Shown here: positions 1 to 6,546 of the stretch, one piece after another | Position numbering within the stretch: position 1 is the stretch's first letter | Layout of the letters: every line of letters begins with the position of its first letter | Assembly (NCBI GenBank): GCA_007120095.1 | Contig: SKOM01000039.1 | Span: forward strand, 1 to 7,200 | DNA from: Candidatus Competibacteraceae bacterium | GTDB lineage: Bacteria > Pseudomonadota > Gammaproteobacteria > Competibacterales > Competibacteraceae | Length of the DNA stretch: 7,200 bases | Reading direction: 5' to 3' | Position numbers and translations under genes: made by a program | Notes under the pieces: model-generated | Told to the model about the DNA's origin: nothing | Seen by the model: the letters and a program-made list of their open reading frames with translations, nothing else | The model's database searches: none

Positions 1-708
1 GCCGAGCAGCGTCAGCTTAAGGTATTTGATGCGACGTGCCCCTTAGTCACTAAAGTCCACATGGAGGTTTCGCATCACAGTCGCGCGGGGCGTGAGGCGA
101 TTTTAATCGGCCATGCAGGTCATCCCGAAGTCGAAGGCACGCTGGGGCAGTACGATACGGCTCAAGGTGGCCGCATGTATCTGGTCGAAAGCGTCGCGGA
201 TGTCGAGCGCTTGCAGGTTGAGCATCCCGAACAATTGGCCTATGTCACCCAGACCACCCTGTCGGTGGATGACACGGCCGAGGTGATCCATGCCTTGCGG
301 GCGAAATTCCCGCAGATTCGTGGCCCGAAAAAAGACGATATTTGCTACGCCACCCAAAACCGCCAGGATGCCGTGCGGGATCTCGCCCAACGCTGTCAGT
401 TGTTATTAGTGGTTGGCTCTAAAAACAGTTCAAATTCTAACCGATTACGCGAACTGGCTGAAAAACAAGGGATTGAAGCGTATCTGATTGACGGTGCGGC
501 GGATATTGATCCACAGTGGCTGAATGGCCACACCGATATTGGCATCACCGCTGGTGCCTCGGCTCCAGAGGTGTTAGTACAAGAGGTCATTAGCCGACTC
601 CAAGCACTGGGCGCTACCACAGTGACCAATACACCAGGACGCGAGGAACATGTGGTCTTTGCCATGCCGCGTGAGTTACGCCAGGCGAGTCAAGTCGCCA
701 ACACCTGA
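1..708 (+). CDS. ispH: 4-hydroxy-3-methylbut-2-enyl diphosphate reductase, C-terminal part (5' end outside window)
   Basis: IspH (LytB) is the cytosolic [4Fe-4S] enzyme that reduces HMBPP to IPP and DMAPP in the last step of the MEP isoprenoid pathway. The frame is open from base 1 and ends at TGA 706-708, giving 235 residues. The ATG at 61 is internal, because the family motif DATCPLVTKVH lies just before it. Visible family signatures are the cluster cysteine in DATCPLV (fragment residue 13), HPEVEGTLGQ, the substrate-binding TQTTLSVDDT, a second cluster cysteine in DDICYATQNR, the SSNSNRL substrate loop and GASAPEVLVQEV. The family is usually about 310-320 residues, so some 80 N-terminal residues, including the first cluster cysteine, lie upstream of the window. 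The phosphatase gene follows 27 bases later on the same strand, so co-transcription is likely. Identity is very secure; only the start is missing. Confidence 0.97.
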   Translation, partial: AEQRQLKVFDATCPLVTKVHMEVSHHSRAGREAILIGHAGHPEVEGTLGQYDTAQGGRMYLVESVADVERLQVEHPEQLAYVTQTTLSVDDTAEVIHALRAKFPQIRGPKKDDICYATQNRQDAVRDLAQRCQLLLVVGSKNSSNSNRLRELAEKQGIEAYLIDGAADIDPQWLNGHTDIGITAGASAPEVLVQEVISRLQALGATTVTNTPGREEHVVFAMPRELRQASQVANT

Positions 709-735
709 TTCCCATACCCAGGTTGAGAACACCTA

Positions 736-1521
736 ATGGACATGACGGGTATGGGCCAGTTTGCCGGTACTTTGGCCGATGCGGCGCGTTCCATCGTTTT
801 ACCCTGTTTTCGTCAGCCTTTGCCTATTGAGCATAAGGCTGACCATTCACCGGTAACCCGTGCTGACCGTGCGGCTGAACAGCGGCTGCGTGAGCTGATT
901 CAGCAGAGCTATCCCGAACACGGAATAGTCGGTGAAGAGTATGCTGACCAAGGTCGCGAGAAGCGTTATCGCTGGGTGCTGGATCCCATTGATGGAACCA
1001 AGAGTTTCATCAGTGGTATGCCCACTTTTGGTACATTGATTGCGCTGTTGGATCACCATACTCCGCTACTGGGTCTGATTGATATGCCGGTGCTGAACGA
1101 ACGCTGGCTAGGGCTGGCGTCAGGTGTAACGACACTCAATGGCCGACGCTGCCAGACCCGCACCATTGAGCAGCTTGCGCAGGCCATTTTATTTGCAACC
1201 TCGCCGGATATGTTCCAGGGTGACGAGCAACGGAGTTTCCAACGCCTGGCCACGGCGGTGCAACTGCACCGCTTTGGGGCCGATTGCTATGCCTATGGAC
1301 TGTTGGCGGCCGGTTACATTGATCTGGTGGCCGAAGCGGATCTGAAACCGTATGATTTCATGGCTCTGATTCCCATCATTGAAGGCGCTGGCGGGGTGAT
1401 TACCGATTGGCAGGGGCGACCCCTGAGCCTGGAATCCGATGGTCGAGTGCTAGCGGCAGCAACTCCGGCATTGCATCAGCAGGCGCTCAAGGTTTTGAAT
1501 GCCGAATCAGCGGTTGAATGA
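736..1521 (+). CDS. hisN: Inositol-monophosphatase-family phosphatase, probable histidinol-phosphatase (HisN type)
   Basis: This 261-residue protein belongs to the Mg2+-dependent inositol monophosphatase fold. Metal-binding residues are visible: E67 and E68 in GEEY, the DPIDGT box at 83-88 (signature 1), and D207 in KPYDFMALIPIIEGAGG (signature 2). The YDFMAL form, instead of the WDxAA of SuhB-type enzymes, and the GADCYAYGLLAAGYIDLV segment resemble the HisN histidinol-phosphatases, which convert L-histidinol phosphate to L-histidinol in histidine synthesis. The substrate is inferred; inositol phosphate or 3'-phosphoadenosine phosphate cannot be excluded. No other his gene is nearby, so context does not help. 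The start at 736 has a weak GAGA ribosome site 7 bases upstream; ATGs at 742 and 751 are alternatives. The stop at 1519-1521 is two bases from the stop of the convergent spoVR gene. There is no signal peptide, so it is cytosolic. Confidence 0.85.
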   Translation: MDMTGMGQFAGTLADAARSIVLPCFRQPLPIEHKADHSPVTRADRAAEQRLRELIQQSYPEHGIVGEEYADQGREKRYRWVLDPIDGTKSFISGMPTFGTLIALLDHHTPLLGLIDMPVLNERWLGLASGVTTLNGRRCQTRTIEQLAQAILFATSPDMFQGDEQRSFQRLATAVQLHRFGADCYAYGLLAAGYIDLVAEADLKPYDFMALIPIIEGAGGVITDWQGRPLSLESDGRVLAAATPALHQQALKVLNAESAVE

Positions 1522-1540
1522 GGCTAGTGTTCAATCGCTG
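1508..1540. terminator. Inverted repeat across the convergent hisN/spoVR stops, possible bidirectional terminator
   Basis: CAGCGGTTGAA (1508-1518) and TTCAATCGCTG (1530-1540) form an 11-bp stem with one imperfect pair (1513/1535) and an 11-base loop that contains both stop codons. In the + strand RNA the imperfect pair is a G-U wobble; in the - strand RNA it is a C-A mismatch. Neither side is followed by a run of U, so this is not a textbook intrinsic terminator. It is the only structure between two convergent genes, which makes a role in ending or protecting both transcripts plausible. Confidence 0.4.
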
Positions 1541-3017
1541 CCACGGATTCGCGGCGACCATCCTCGTATACCGTATCGAGACGGACACTAAAGCCCCAGA
1601 GTCGATACAGATGCTTGAGCATTTCCTGGGCGTTTTCCGCCAAGGGTTTGCGGTTATAGCGCGTATGGACGAGGGTCAGTGAACGGTCACCACGGTGATC
1701 GACCGAATAGATTTGAATATTCGGCTCTTGACTGCCTAGATTGTATTGATCCGCCAAGGCTTGCCGCAGTCGGCGATAACCACGCTCGTCGTGAATGGCG
1801 CTGATGGCCAGCTCGCGCTGTTTATCGTCATCAAGTACCGCGAACAGTTTAAATTGACGCATGACTTTGGGCGATAAATACTGGGCGATAAAACTTTCAT
1901 CCTTGAAATTGCGCATGGCGAAATCCAGCACTTTCACCCAATCTTGTCCGGCAATATCAGGAAACCAGTAACGATCCTCCTGGTCAGGTTGCTCGCAGAT
2001 GCGGCGAATATCGCTCATCATGGCAAAACCCAAGGCATAGGGATTGATGCCGGAATAATAAGGGCTGTCAAAATCAGGTTGGGCGATTACGTTGGTGTGC
2101 GATTGCAAAAACTCGATCATGAACCCGTCAGAGAGCAAGCCCTCATCGTACATCTGATTCAGCAGTGTGTAATGCCAGAACGTCGCCCAACCTTCGTTCA
2201 TCACCTGAGTCTGGCGCTGCGGGTAGAAATATTGCCCCAGTTTGCGCACGATGCGGACGATTTCGCGTTGCCACGGCTCTAACAGCGGCGCGTTTTTCTC
2301 AATGAAATATAAAATATTTTCCTGCGGTTCGGCGGGGAAGCGGGTTTTTTGGTCTGGATCTGCAGTGTGTTCTTGAACCGGAATTGTCCGCCATAGATCA
2401 TTGATTTGGGTTTGCAGATAGGCTTCGCGTTCTTGCTGGCGCAGGCGTTCGGCAGTAGCCGATAGTGGGGCAGGACGTTTATAACGATCGACCCCATGAT
2501 TCATGAGAGCGTGGCAGGAATCCAAGAATAATTCAACTGTTTCGTGACCATAGCGTTGTTCACACTCGGTAATGTAATTTTTCGCAAACAGCAAGTAATC
2601 GATGATGGCATCCGCCGAAGTCCAGGTGCGGAATAAATAATTGCCTTTGAAAAAGGAATTATGCCCGTAGCAGGCGTGGGCGATTACCAGTGCCTGCATG
2701 GTGAGAGTATTTTCCTCCATCAAATAGGCAATGCAGGGATTGGAATTAATCACGACTTCATAAGCCAGACCCATTTGCCCCCGGCGATAGTTTTGTTCCG
2801 TGGCCACAAAGCGTTTGCCGTATGACCAGTGATGGTAGCCCAGCGGCATGCCTACGGCAGAATAGGCATCCATCATCTGCTCGGCGCTGATGATTTCAAT
2901 CTGATTGGGGTAGGTATCCAGCGCGTATTGCGCCGCAATCCGCCCCAGTTCTTGGTTGTAGCGTTCCAGCAGCGGGAACGTCCAGTCCGAGGACTCAGAA
3001 ATCACTTGCGGTCTCAT
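1524..3017 (-). CDS. spoVR: SpoVR family protein (YcgB-like)
   Basis: This 497-residue protein is full length for the SpoVR/YcgB family (E. coli YcgB is about 510). The name comes from a Bacillus subtilis gene involved in spore cortex formation; in non-sporulating bacteria the biochemical role is not established. Family segments seen are HHWSYGKRF (62-70), GLAYEVVINSNPCIAYLMEE (83-102), the His-rich IAHACYGHNSFFKGNYLFRTW stretch (112-132), MNEGWATFWHYT (273-284) and a C-terminal domain with LTLVHTRYN (447-455). His114, His118, Glu275 and His282 are candidates for a metal site (inference). No signal peptide or membrane helix is seen. The gene is the third of the prkA-yeaH-spoVR operon: its ATG overlaps the yeaH stop as ATGA (3014-3017), and an AAGAGG ribosome site (3026-3031) sits 8 bases upstream inside yeaH, fixing the start and suggesting translational coupling. 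The stop is TAG at 1524-1526. Confidence 0.95.
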   Translation of the reverse strand: MRPQVISESSDWTFPLLERYNQELGRIAAQYALDTYPNQIEIISAEQMMDAYSAVGMPLGYHHWSYGKRFVATEQNYRRGQMGLAYEVVINSNPCIAYLMEENTLTMQALVIAHACYGHNSFFKGNYLFRTWTSADAIIDYLLFAKNYITECEQRYGHETVELFLDSCHALMNHGVDRYKRPAPLSATAERLRQQEREAYLQTQINDLWRTIPVQEHTADPDQKTRFPAEPQENILYFIEKNAPLLEPWQREIVRIVRKLGQYFYPQRQTQVMNEGWATFWHYTLLNQMYDEGLLSDGFMIEFLQSHTNVIAQPDFDSPYYSGINPYALGFAMMSDIRRICEQPDQEDRYWFPDIAGQDWVKVLDFAMRNFKDESFIAQYLSPKVMRQFKLFAVLDDDKQRELAISAIHDERGYRRLRQALADQYNLGSQEPNIQIYSVDHRGDRSLTLVHTRYNRKPLAENAQEMLKHLYRLWGFSVRLDTVYEDGRRESVAAIEH

Positions 3018-4279
3018 GCGGCTTGCCTCTTGAACAGATCGCGGAATACGGGATAAATATCGCTTGGCCCATCAATCTGGCGCATGGCGAAATGCGGGCA
3101 CTGCGCTTGAACTTCTTGATACGCTTCCCACAGGCTCTGATGCCGGTCAGGAGTAATTTCCACATAGGCGAAGTAACGCACCAGCGGCATGATGGACTCC
3201 GTTAGCAACTGCTGGCACAGTGGCGAGTCGGTGTGCCAGTTATCACCGTCCGAGGCTTGGGCGGCGTAAATATTCCAACTGGCGGTGGGGTAGCGTTCTC
3301 GGGCGATGTCATACATCATTTCCAAAGCACTGGAAACTACTGTGCCGCCGGTTTCCCGCGAGTAGAAAAATTCCTCTTCATCCACCTCTTTGGCAATGGT
3401 GTGGTGGCGGATAAATACCACTTCGATATGCTCGTAATTGCGCCGGAGAAACAAATACAGCAAGATGAAGAATCGCTTAGCCAGGTCTTTACGTGCCTGG
3501 TTCATCGAACCCGATACATCCATTAAACAAAACATCACCGCTTGCGACGAAGGTTGCTCCTGTTTGACGCGGTTGTTGTAGCGTAGATCATACGTGTCGA
3601 TAAACGGCATACCCCGCAACCGGGCATGCAGTCGCTCGATTTCGGCAAGCAGCGCTTCTTGCTCGGCGGGATCGGCTTCGGGATCCTGACGCAAGGCCTG
3701 GAGACACTCTTCAGCCTCGCGGAGCTGGGCGCGATAGGGTGCGCCCATGGCTTGCCGCCGGGCCAGCGACTGCTTTAGGGAACGCACCACGTTGATGTTA
3801 CTCGGTACACCGTCGGTGCTGTAACCGGCACGTACCCATTTGTATTCGGTTACTTTAGCCAGTTCAGTTTTGACCAGATTGGGCAGCTCCAGATCTTCGA
3901 AAAACATTTCCAGAAATTCTTCGCGGGTGAGCTGAAAACTGAAGGCATCCTCGCCTTGACCCTGATTGCTGGCCTGACCTGCGCCTCCACTACCGTTACC
4001 ACCGCGCGGACGCGGCAGACGATCACCCTCGATGAAGTCTTTGTTGCCGGGGTGAACAATCTGCCGCTCTCCGCCTGATCCATGGTGGAATACCGGTTCG
4101 CTCAGGTCACGTGCTGGAATATTAATTTTCTCGCCACTGTCCATATCGCGGATGCTGCGTTCTGACATCGCATCGGACACGGCGCGCTTGATCTGGCCCT
4201 TAAAACGCTGAATAAAGCGCTGGCGATTAACGGCACTTTTGTTTTTGCCGTCTATACGCCGATCAATAAAATGGCCCAT
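3014..4279 (-). CDS. yeaH: YeaH/UPF0229 family protein with von Willebrand A (MIDAS) domain
   Basis: This 421-residue protein matches the YeaH/UPF0229 family in length and sequence (E. coli YeaH is about 427). The N-terminus (1-85) begins MGHFIDRRIDGKNKSAVNRQ, the conserved family opening, and carries many Arg and Lys. A Gly-rich linker follows (about 91-110), then the FSFQLTREEFLEMFFEDLELPNL region (113-135), a charged probable coiled coil (about 183-222), and a C-terminal VWA-like domain. That domain has a complete MIDAS set: DVSGS at 254-258, Thr313 in ETGGT, and Asp344/Asp346 in ASDGD. Such sites bind Mg2+ and a partner carboxylate, so this is probably a protein-binding partner of PrkA (inference from gene order and from MoxR/VWA pairs). 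It is cytosolic with no signal peptide. The gene begins 18 bases after prkA with a strong AGGAG site and overlaps spoVR by 4 bases. Confidence 0.95.
   Translation of the reverse strand: MGHFIDRRIDGKNKSAVNRQRFIQRFKGQIKRAVSDAMSERSIRDMDSGEKINIPARDLSEPVFHHGSGGERQIVHPGNKDFIEGDRLPRPRGGNGSGGAGQASNQGQGEDAFSFQLTREEFLEMFFEDLELPNLVKTELAKVTEYKWVRAGYSTDGVPSNINVVRSLKQSLARRQAMGAPYRAQLREAEECLQALRQDPEADPAEQEALLAEIERLHARLRGMPFIDTYDLRYNNRVKQEQPSSQAVMFCLMDVSGSMNQARKDLAKRFFILLYLFLRRNYEHIEVVFIRHHTIAKEVDEEEFFYSRETGGTVVSSALEMMYDIARERYPTASWNIYAAQASDGDNWHTDSPLCQQLLTESIMPLVRYFAYVEITPDRHQSLWEAYQEVQAQCPHFAMRQIDGPSDIYPVFRDLFKRQAA
3026..3031 (-). promoter_or_regulatory. Ribosome binding site of spoVR inside the yeaH coding end
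   Basis: On the minus strand the sequence reads AAGAGG, 8 bases before the spoVR ATG at 3017. It lies within the last codons of yeaH, so initiation at spoVR is probably coupled to termination at the overlapping ATGA. Confidence 0.7.
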
Positions 4280-4286
4280 AAACCTG

Positions 4287-4291
4287 CTCCT
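4287..4291 (-). promoter_or_regulatory. Strong ribosome binding site of yeaH
   Basis: The minus strand reads AGGAG with 7 bases before the ATG at 4279, in the 18-base gap after the prkA TAA (4298-4300). It decides the yeaH start, and it leaves no room for a separate conventional promoter in the gap. Confidence 0.8.
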
Positions 4292-4297
4292 GCCCCA

Positions 4298-6220
4298 TTA
4301 AGAGGCTTTGCGCACCCGCAGGTACCATTCCGATAGCAAGCGGACTTGTTTGCGTGTATAGCCCTTTTCTATCATGCGGTTGACAAAATCCTCATGTTTT
4401 TTCTGGTCTTCAGCCGAGGACTTGGCGGTGAATGAAATCACCGGCAACAGTTCTTCGGTGCTGGAAAACATTTTCTTCTCAATCACCGCCCGCAGCTTTT
4501 CATAGCTGGTCCACGACGGATTCTTACCCTGGTTGTTCGCCCGCGCCCGCAACACAAAATTGACAATCTCATTGCGAAAATCCTTGGGGTTGGAAATACC
4601 CGCCGGTTTTTCGATTTTCTCCAGTTCGTCGTTCAAGGCTGAGCGGTCGAAGAACTCGCCCGTCTCCGGATCGCGGTATTCCTGATCCTGAATCCAGAAG
4701 TCTGCATACGACACGTAGCGGTCGAACAGATTTTGTCCATACTCGGAATACGATTCCAGATAGGCTTGCTGCAATTCTTTACCGATGAATTCGGCATAGC
4801 GGGGAGCCAGATAGCCCTTGAGGTAACCCAGATAACGCTCTTCGGTTTCTGCGGGGAACTGCTCACGCTCGATCTGACGTTCCAATACATACAACAAATG
4901 CACCGGGTTGGCCGCGACTTCGGTGTGATCGAAATTAAACACCCGTGACAAGATCTTAAAGGCAAAGCGGGTGGAAATACCGGTCATGCCCTCATCAACG
5001 CCGGCATAATCGCGGTATTCTTGCAGTGACTTGGCACGCGGATCAGTGTCTTTGAGGTTTTCGCCATCGTAGACCCGCATTTTAGAGAAAATACTGGAAT
5101 TTTCCGGTTCTTTCAGCCGAGTTAACACCGAAAACTGCGCCAGCATTTCCAGTGTGCCGGGCGCGCAGGGGGCGTTATCCAGTGAGCTATTGCTCAGTAG
5201 TTTCTGGTAAATATGCACTTCTTCGGAGACGCGCAGACAATACGGTACTTTAACGATGTACACCCGATCCAGAAAAGCCTCGTTGTTTTTATTGTTTCTA
5301 AAGCTTTGCCACTCGGCCTCGTTGGAGTGGGCAAGGATGATGCCCTCGTAGGGCAGGGCGGACAAACCCTCAGTGCTGTTGTAATTGCCTTCTTGGGTGG
5401 CGGTTAACAAGGGATGCAGAACCTTAATCGGGGCTTTGAACATCTCGACGAATTCGAGCAGGCCGCGGTTGGCCCGGCACAGCCCCCCGGAATAGCTGTA
5501 GGCATCGGGGTCATTCTGAGCGTAGTGCTCAAGCTGGCGGATATCGACTTTACCCACCAAGGAAGAAATATCCTGATTGTTTTCATCGCCAGGTTCGGTT
5601 TTGGCCACAGCGATTTGATCCAGCACAGAAGGCTTGAGCTTAACCACCTTGAACTGGGTGATATCACCATTGTATTCGTGCAAACGCTTAACCGCCCAAG
5701 GCGACATAATGGTCTTGAGGTGGCGACGCGGGATGCCGTAGTCCTCTTCCAGTATGGGGCCGTCTTCGTCAGGATCAAACAGGCTGAGCGGTGACTCAAA
5801 CACCGGTGAGCCTTGAACGGCATAAAACGGCAGTTTTTCCATTAAGGCTTTAAGCCGTTCGGCCAGCGAAGATTTACCGCCGCCTACCGGCCCAAGCAGA
5901 TACAGAATCTGTTTTTTCTCTTCTAGCCCCTGGGCTGAGTGCTTTAGGTAGGAAACGATATGCTCAATCGATTCCTCCATACCATAAAAATCTTTAAATG
6001 CTGGATATATTTTTAGAATTTTATTGGAAAAAATTCGGCTTAAACGCGAATCATGGCTGGTATCGACCAGCTCGGGTTCGCCGATAGCCATTAACAAACG
6101 CTCAGCGGCGTTGGCGTAAACACCGGGATCGGTTCTACACAGCTCCAGGTAGTCTTGGAGCGTGAGAACCTCTTCTTTACTCACTTCGTAACGTGATTGG
6201 AAATGCTTAAAAATACTCAT
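4298..6220 (-). CDS. prkA: PrkA family AAA+ serine protein kinase (YeaG-like)
   Basis: This 640-residue protein is full length for the PrkA/YeaG family (about 630-645). The N-terminal AAA_PrkA domain (about 18-380) holds a Walker A motif GPVGGGKS at 110-117 and a Walker B-like NRGLLEFVEM at 251-260. Other family landmarks are KILKIYPAFKDFYGMEE (67-83), LKTIMSPWAVKRLHEY (168-183), SYSGGLCRANRG (242-253), ILAHSNEAEW (295-304) and GISTRFAFKILSRVFN (414-429). The C-terminal PrkA domain (about 390-640) is the part described as kinase-like, although no classical Hanks-type kinase motif is visible. Family members are reported as serine kinases in E. coli nitrogen starvation, and a Bacillus homologue has been described as an AAA+ protease; which activity applies here is open. 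It is the first gene of the operon, its ATG preceded by AGAGAGG 10 bases upstream. It is divergent from purH across 326 bases. No disruption is seen. Confidence 0.96.
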   Translation of the reverse strand: MSIFKHFQSRYEVSKEEVLTLQDYLELCRTDPGVYANAAERLLMAIGEPELVDTSHDSRLSRIFSNKILKIYPAFKDFYGMEESIEHIVSYLKHSAQGLEEKKQILYLLGPVGGGKSSLAERLKALMEKLPFYAVQGSPVFESPLSLFDPDEDGPILEEDYGIPRRHLKTIMSPWAVKRLHEYNGDITQFKVVKLKPSVLDQIAVAKTEPGDENNQDISSLVGKVDIRQLEHYAQNDPDAYSYSGGLCRANRGLLEFVEMFKAPIKVLHPLLTATQEGNYNSTEGLSALPYEGIILAHSNEAEWQSFRNNKNNEAFLDRVYIVKVPYCLRVSEEVHIYQKLLSNSSLDNAPCAPGTLEMLAQFSVLTRLKEPENSSIFSKMRVYDGENLKDTDPRAKSLQEYRDYAGVDEGMTGISTRFAFKILSRVFNFDHTEVAANPVHLLYVLERQIEREQFPAETEERYLGYLKGYLAPRYAEFIGKELQQAYLESYSEYGQNLFDRYVSYADFWIQDQEYRDPETGEFFDRSALNDELEKIEKPAGISNPKDFRNEIVNFVLRARANNQGKNPSWTSYEKLRAVIEKKMFSSTEELLPVISFTAKSSAEDQKKHEDFVNRMIEKGYTRKQVRLLSEWYLRVRKAS

Positions 6221-6230
6221 GGACTGGCGA

Positions 6231-6237
6231 CCTCTCT
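6231..6237 (-). promoter_or_regulatory. Ribosome binding site of prkA
   Basis: The minus strand reads AGAGAGG, with 10 bases before the ATG at 6220. The spacing is slightly long, but there is no better start nearby, and the following MSIFKHFQSRYEVSKEE matches the family N-terminus. Confidence 0.6.
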
Positions 6238-6263
6238 GGCAGTATTGCCGGGTGACCTCAACA

Positions 6264-6300
6264 GATGGCTCGATATTAAATCTGCAATTTACGAGCCATC
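6264..6300. repeat. Perfect 9-bp inverted repeat upstream of prkA, possible operator or leader hairpin
   Basis: GATGGCTCG (6264-6272) and CGAGCCATC (6292-6300) are exact reverse complements separated by 19 mostly A+T-rich bases. The arms lie 44 to 80 bases upstream of the prkA start. No U run follows on either strand, so it is not a clear terminator. The arm centres are 28 bp apart, which would suit a dimeric regulator. If transcription of prkA starts further upstream, the same sequence would fold as a hairpin in its leader. Function is inferred. Confidence 0.5.
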
Positions 6301-6369
6301 AGCTTGACAACGCATTAGCCCGTCAGGTTCCGGATTGATAGCTTATGTTGGTGTGCGCAAGCCTGGGTT

Positions 6370-6388
6370 TTGCACTGGTGTGGTGCAA
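6370..6388. repeat. TTGCAC-N7-GTGCAA palindrome in the prkA/purH intergenic region
   Basis: TTGCAC (6370-6375) and GTGCAA (6383-6388) are exact reverse complements spaced by 7 bases. A related weaker palindrome follows, GGTGC (6405-6409) with GCACC (6416-6420). The symmetry and the position midway between two divergent genes suggest a repressor or activator site. No named regulator is recognised, and the site does not resemble the purine repressor box. Confidence 0.4.
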
Positions 6389-6484
6389 CTGGATGCTGTG
6401 AGACGGTGCACGCTGGCACCATCAGTCATCAGCCGTTTGGCAATGAACCTGTTAACCTGATTCGGTTGCGTCCGCGAATTCAAG

Positions 6485-6515
6485 TTCGGCTTTATCGGCA
6501 CATTTCGGCTAGAAT
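6485..6515 (+). promoter_or_regulatory. Candidate sigma-70 promoter of purH
   Basis: TAGAAT at 6510-6515 matches five of six bases of the -10 consensus and lies 31 bases before the purH ATG. The best upstream partner, TTCGGC at 6485-6490 with a 19-base spacer, is weak, so the promoter may need an activator. TATTAA at 6515-6520 with TTTATC at 6491-6496 is an alternative. Confidence 0.35.
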
Positions 6516-6546
6516 ATTAAAGTTTAAACCACCTCGATAGTCCATC

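Larger units (their letters stand above)
6221..6546. other. Divergent intergenic region between prkA and purH
   Basis: This 326-base stretch has no convincing gene. It must carry the promoters for the prkA operon (leftward) and for purH (rightward). It holds the two inverted repeats annotated separately, an isolated TTGACA at 6304-6309 without a matching -10, and TTCGG-type repeats at 6461, 6485 and 6504 before purH. A convincing promoter for prkA was not found: a CAATACT element (minus strand, 6242-6248) resembles an RpoS-type -10, but it would give a very short leader. Confidence 0.7.

Noticed and set aside
103..665. Antisense open frames across ispH
   Set aside because: The + strand frame is unmistakably IspH; the antisense frames have no motif support.
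703..723. ACCTG/CAGGT short hairpin after ispH as a terminator
   Set aside because: It has only 5 bp with an 11-base loop and no U run; the 27-base gap to hisN more likely reflects co-transcription.
1944..2282. 112-residue open frame on the + strand inside spoVR
   Set aside because: It lies antisense to a strongly conserved family protein, has no recognisable motif and no ribosome site; it is a shadow of the real coding frame.
5404..5823. Overlapping open frames on both strands inside prkA (139 residues on -, 126 on +)
   Set aside because: They lie entirely within the conserved AAA domain of PrkA, and their low-complexity translations resemble no family.
6304..6309. Exact TTGACA as a -35 box on the + strand
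   Set aside because: No -10 like sequence is found 16-18 bases downstream, and it is more than 230 bases from purH.
6414..6425. TGGCACC as the -24 part of a sigma-54 promoter
   Set aside because: The expected TTGC element at -12 is missing, and the orientation points to purH, not to prkA.
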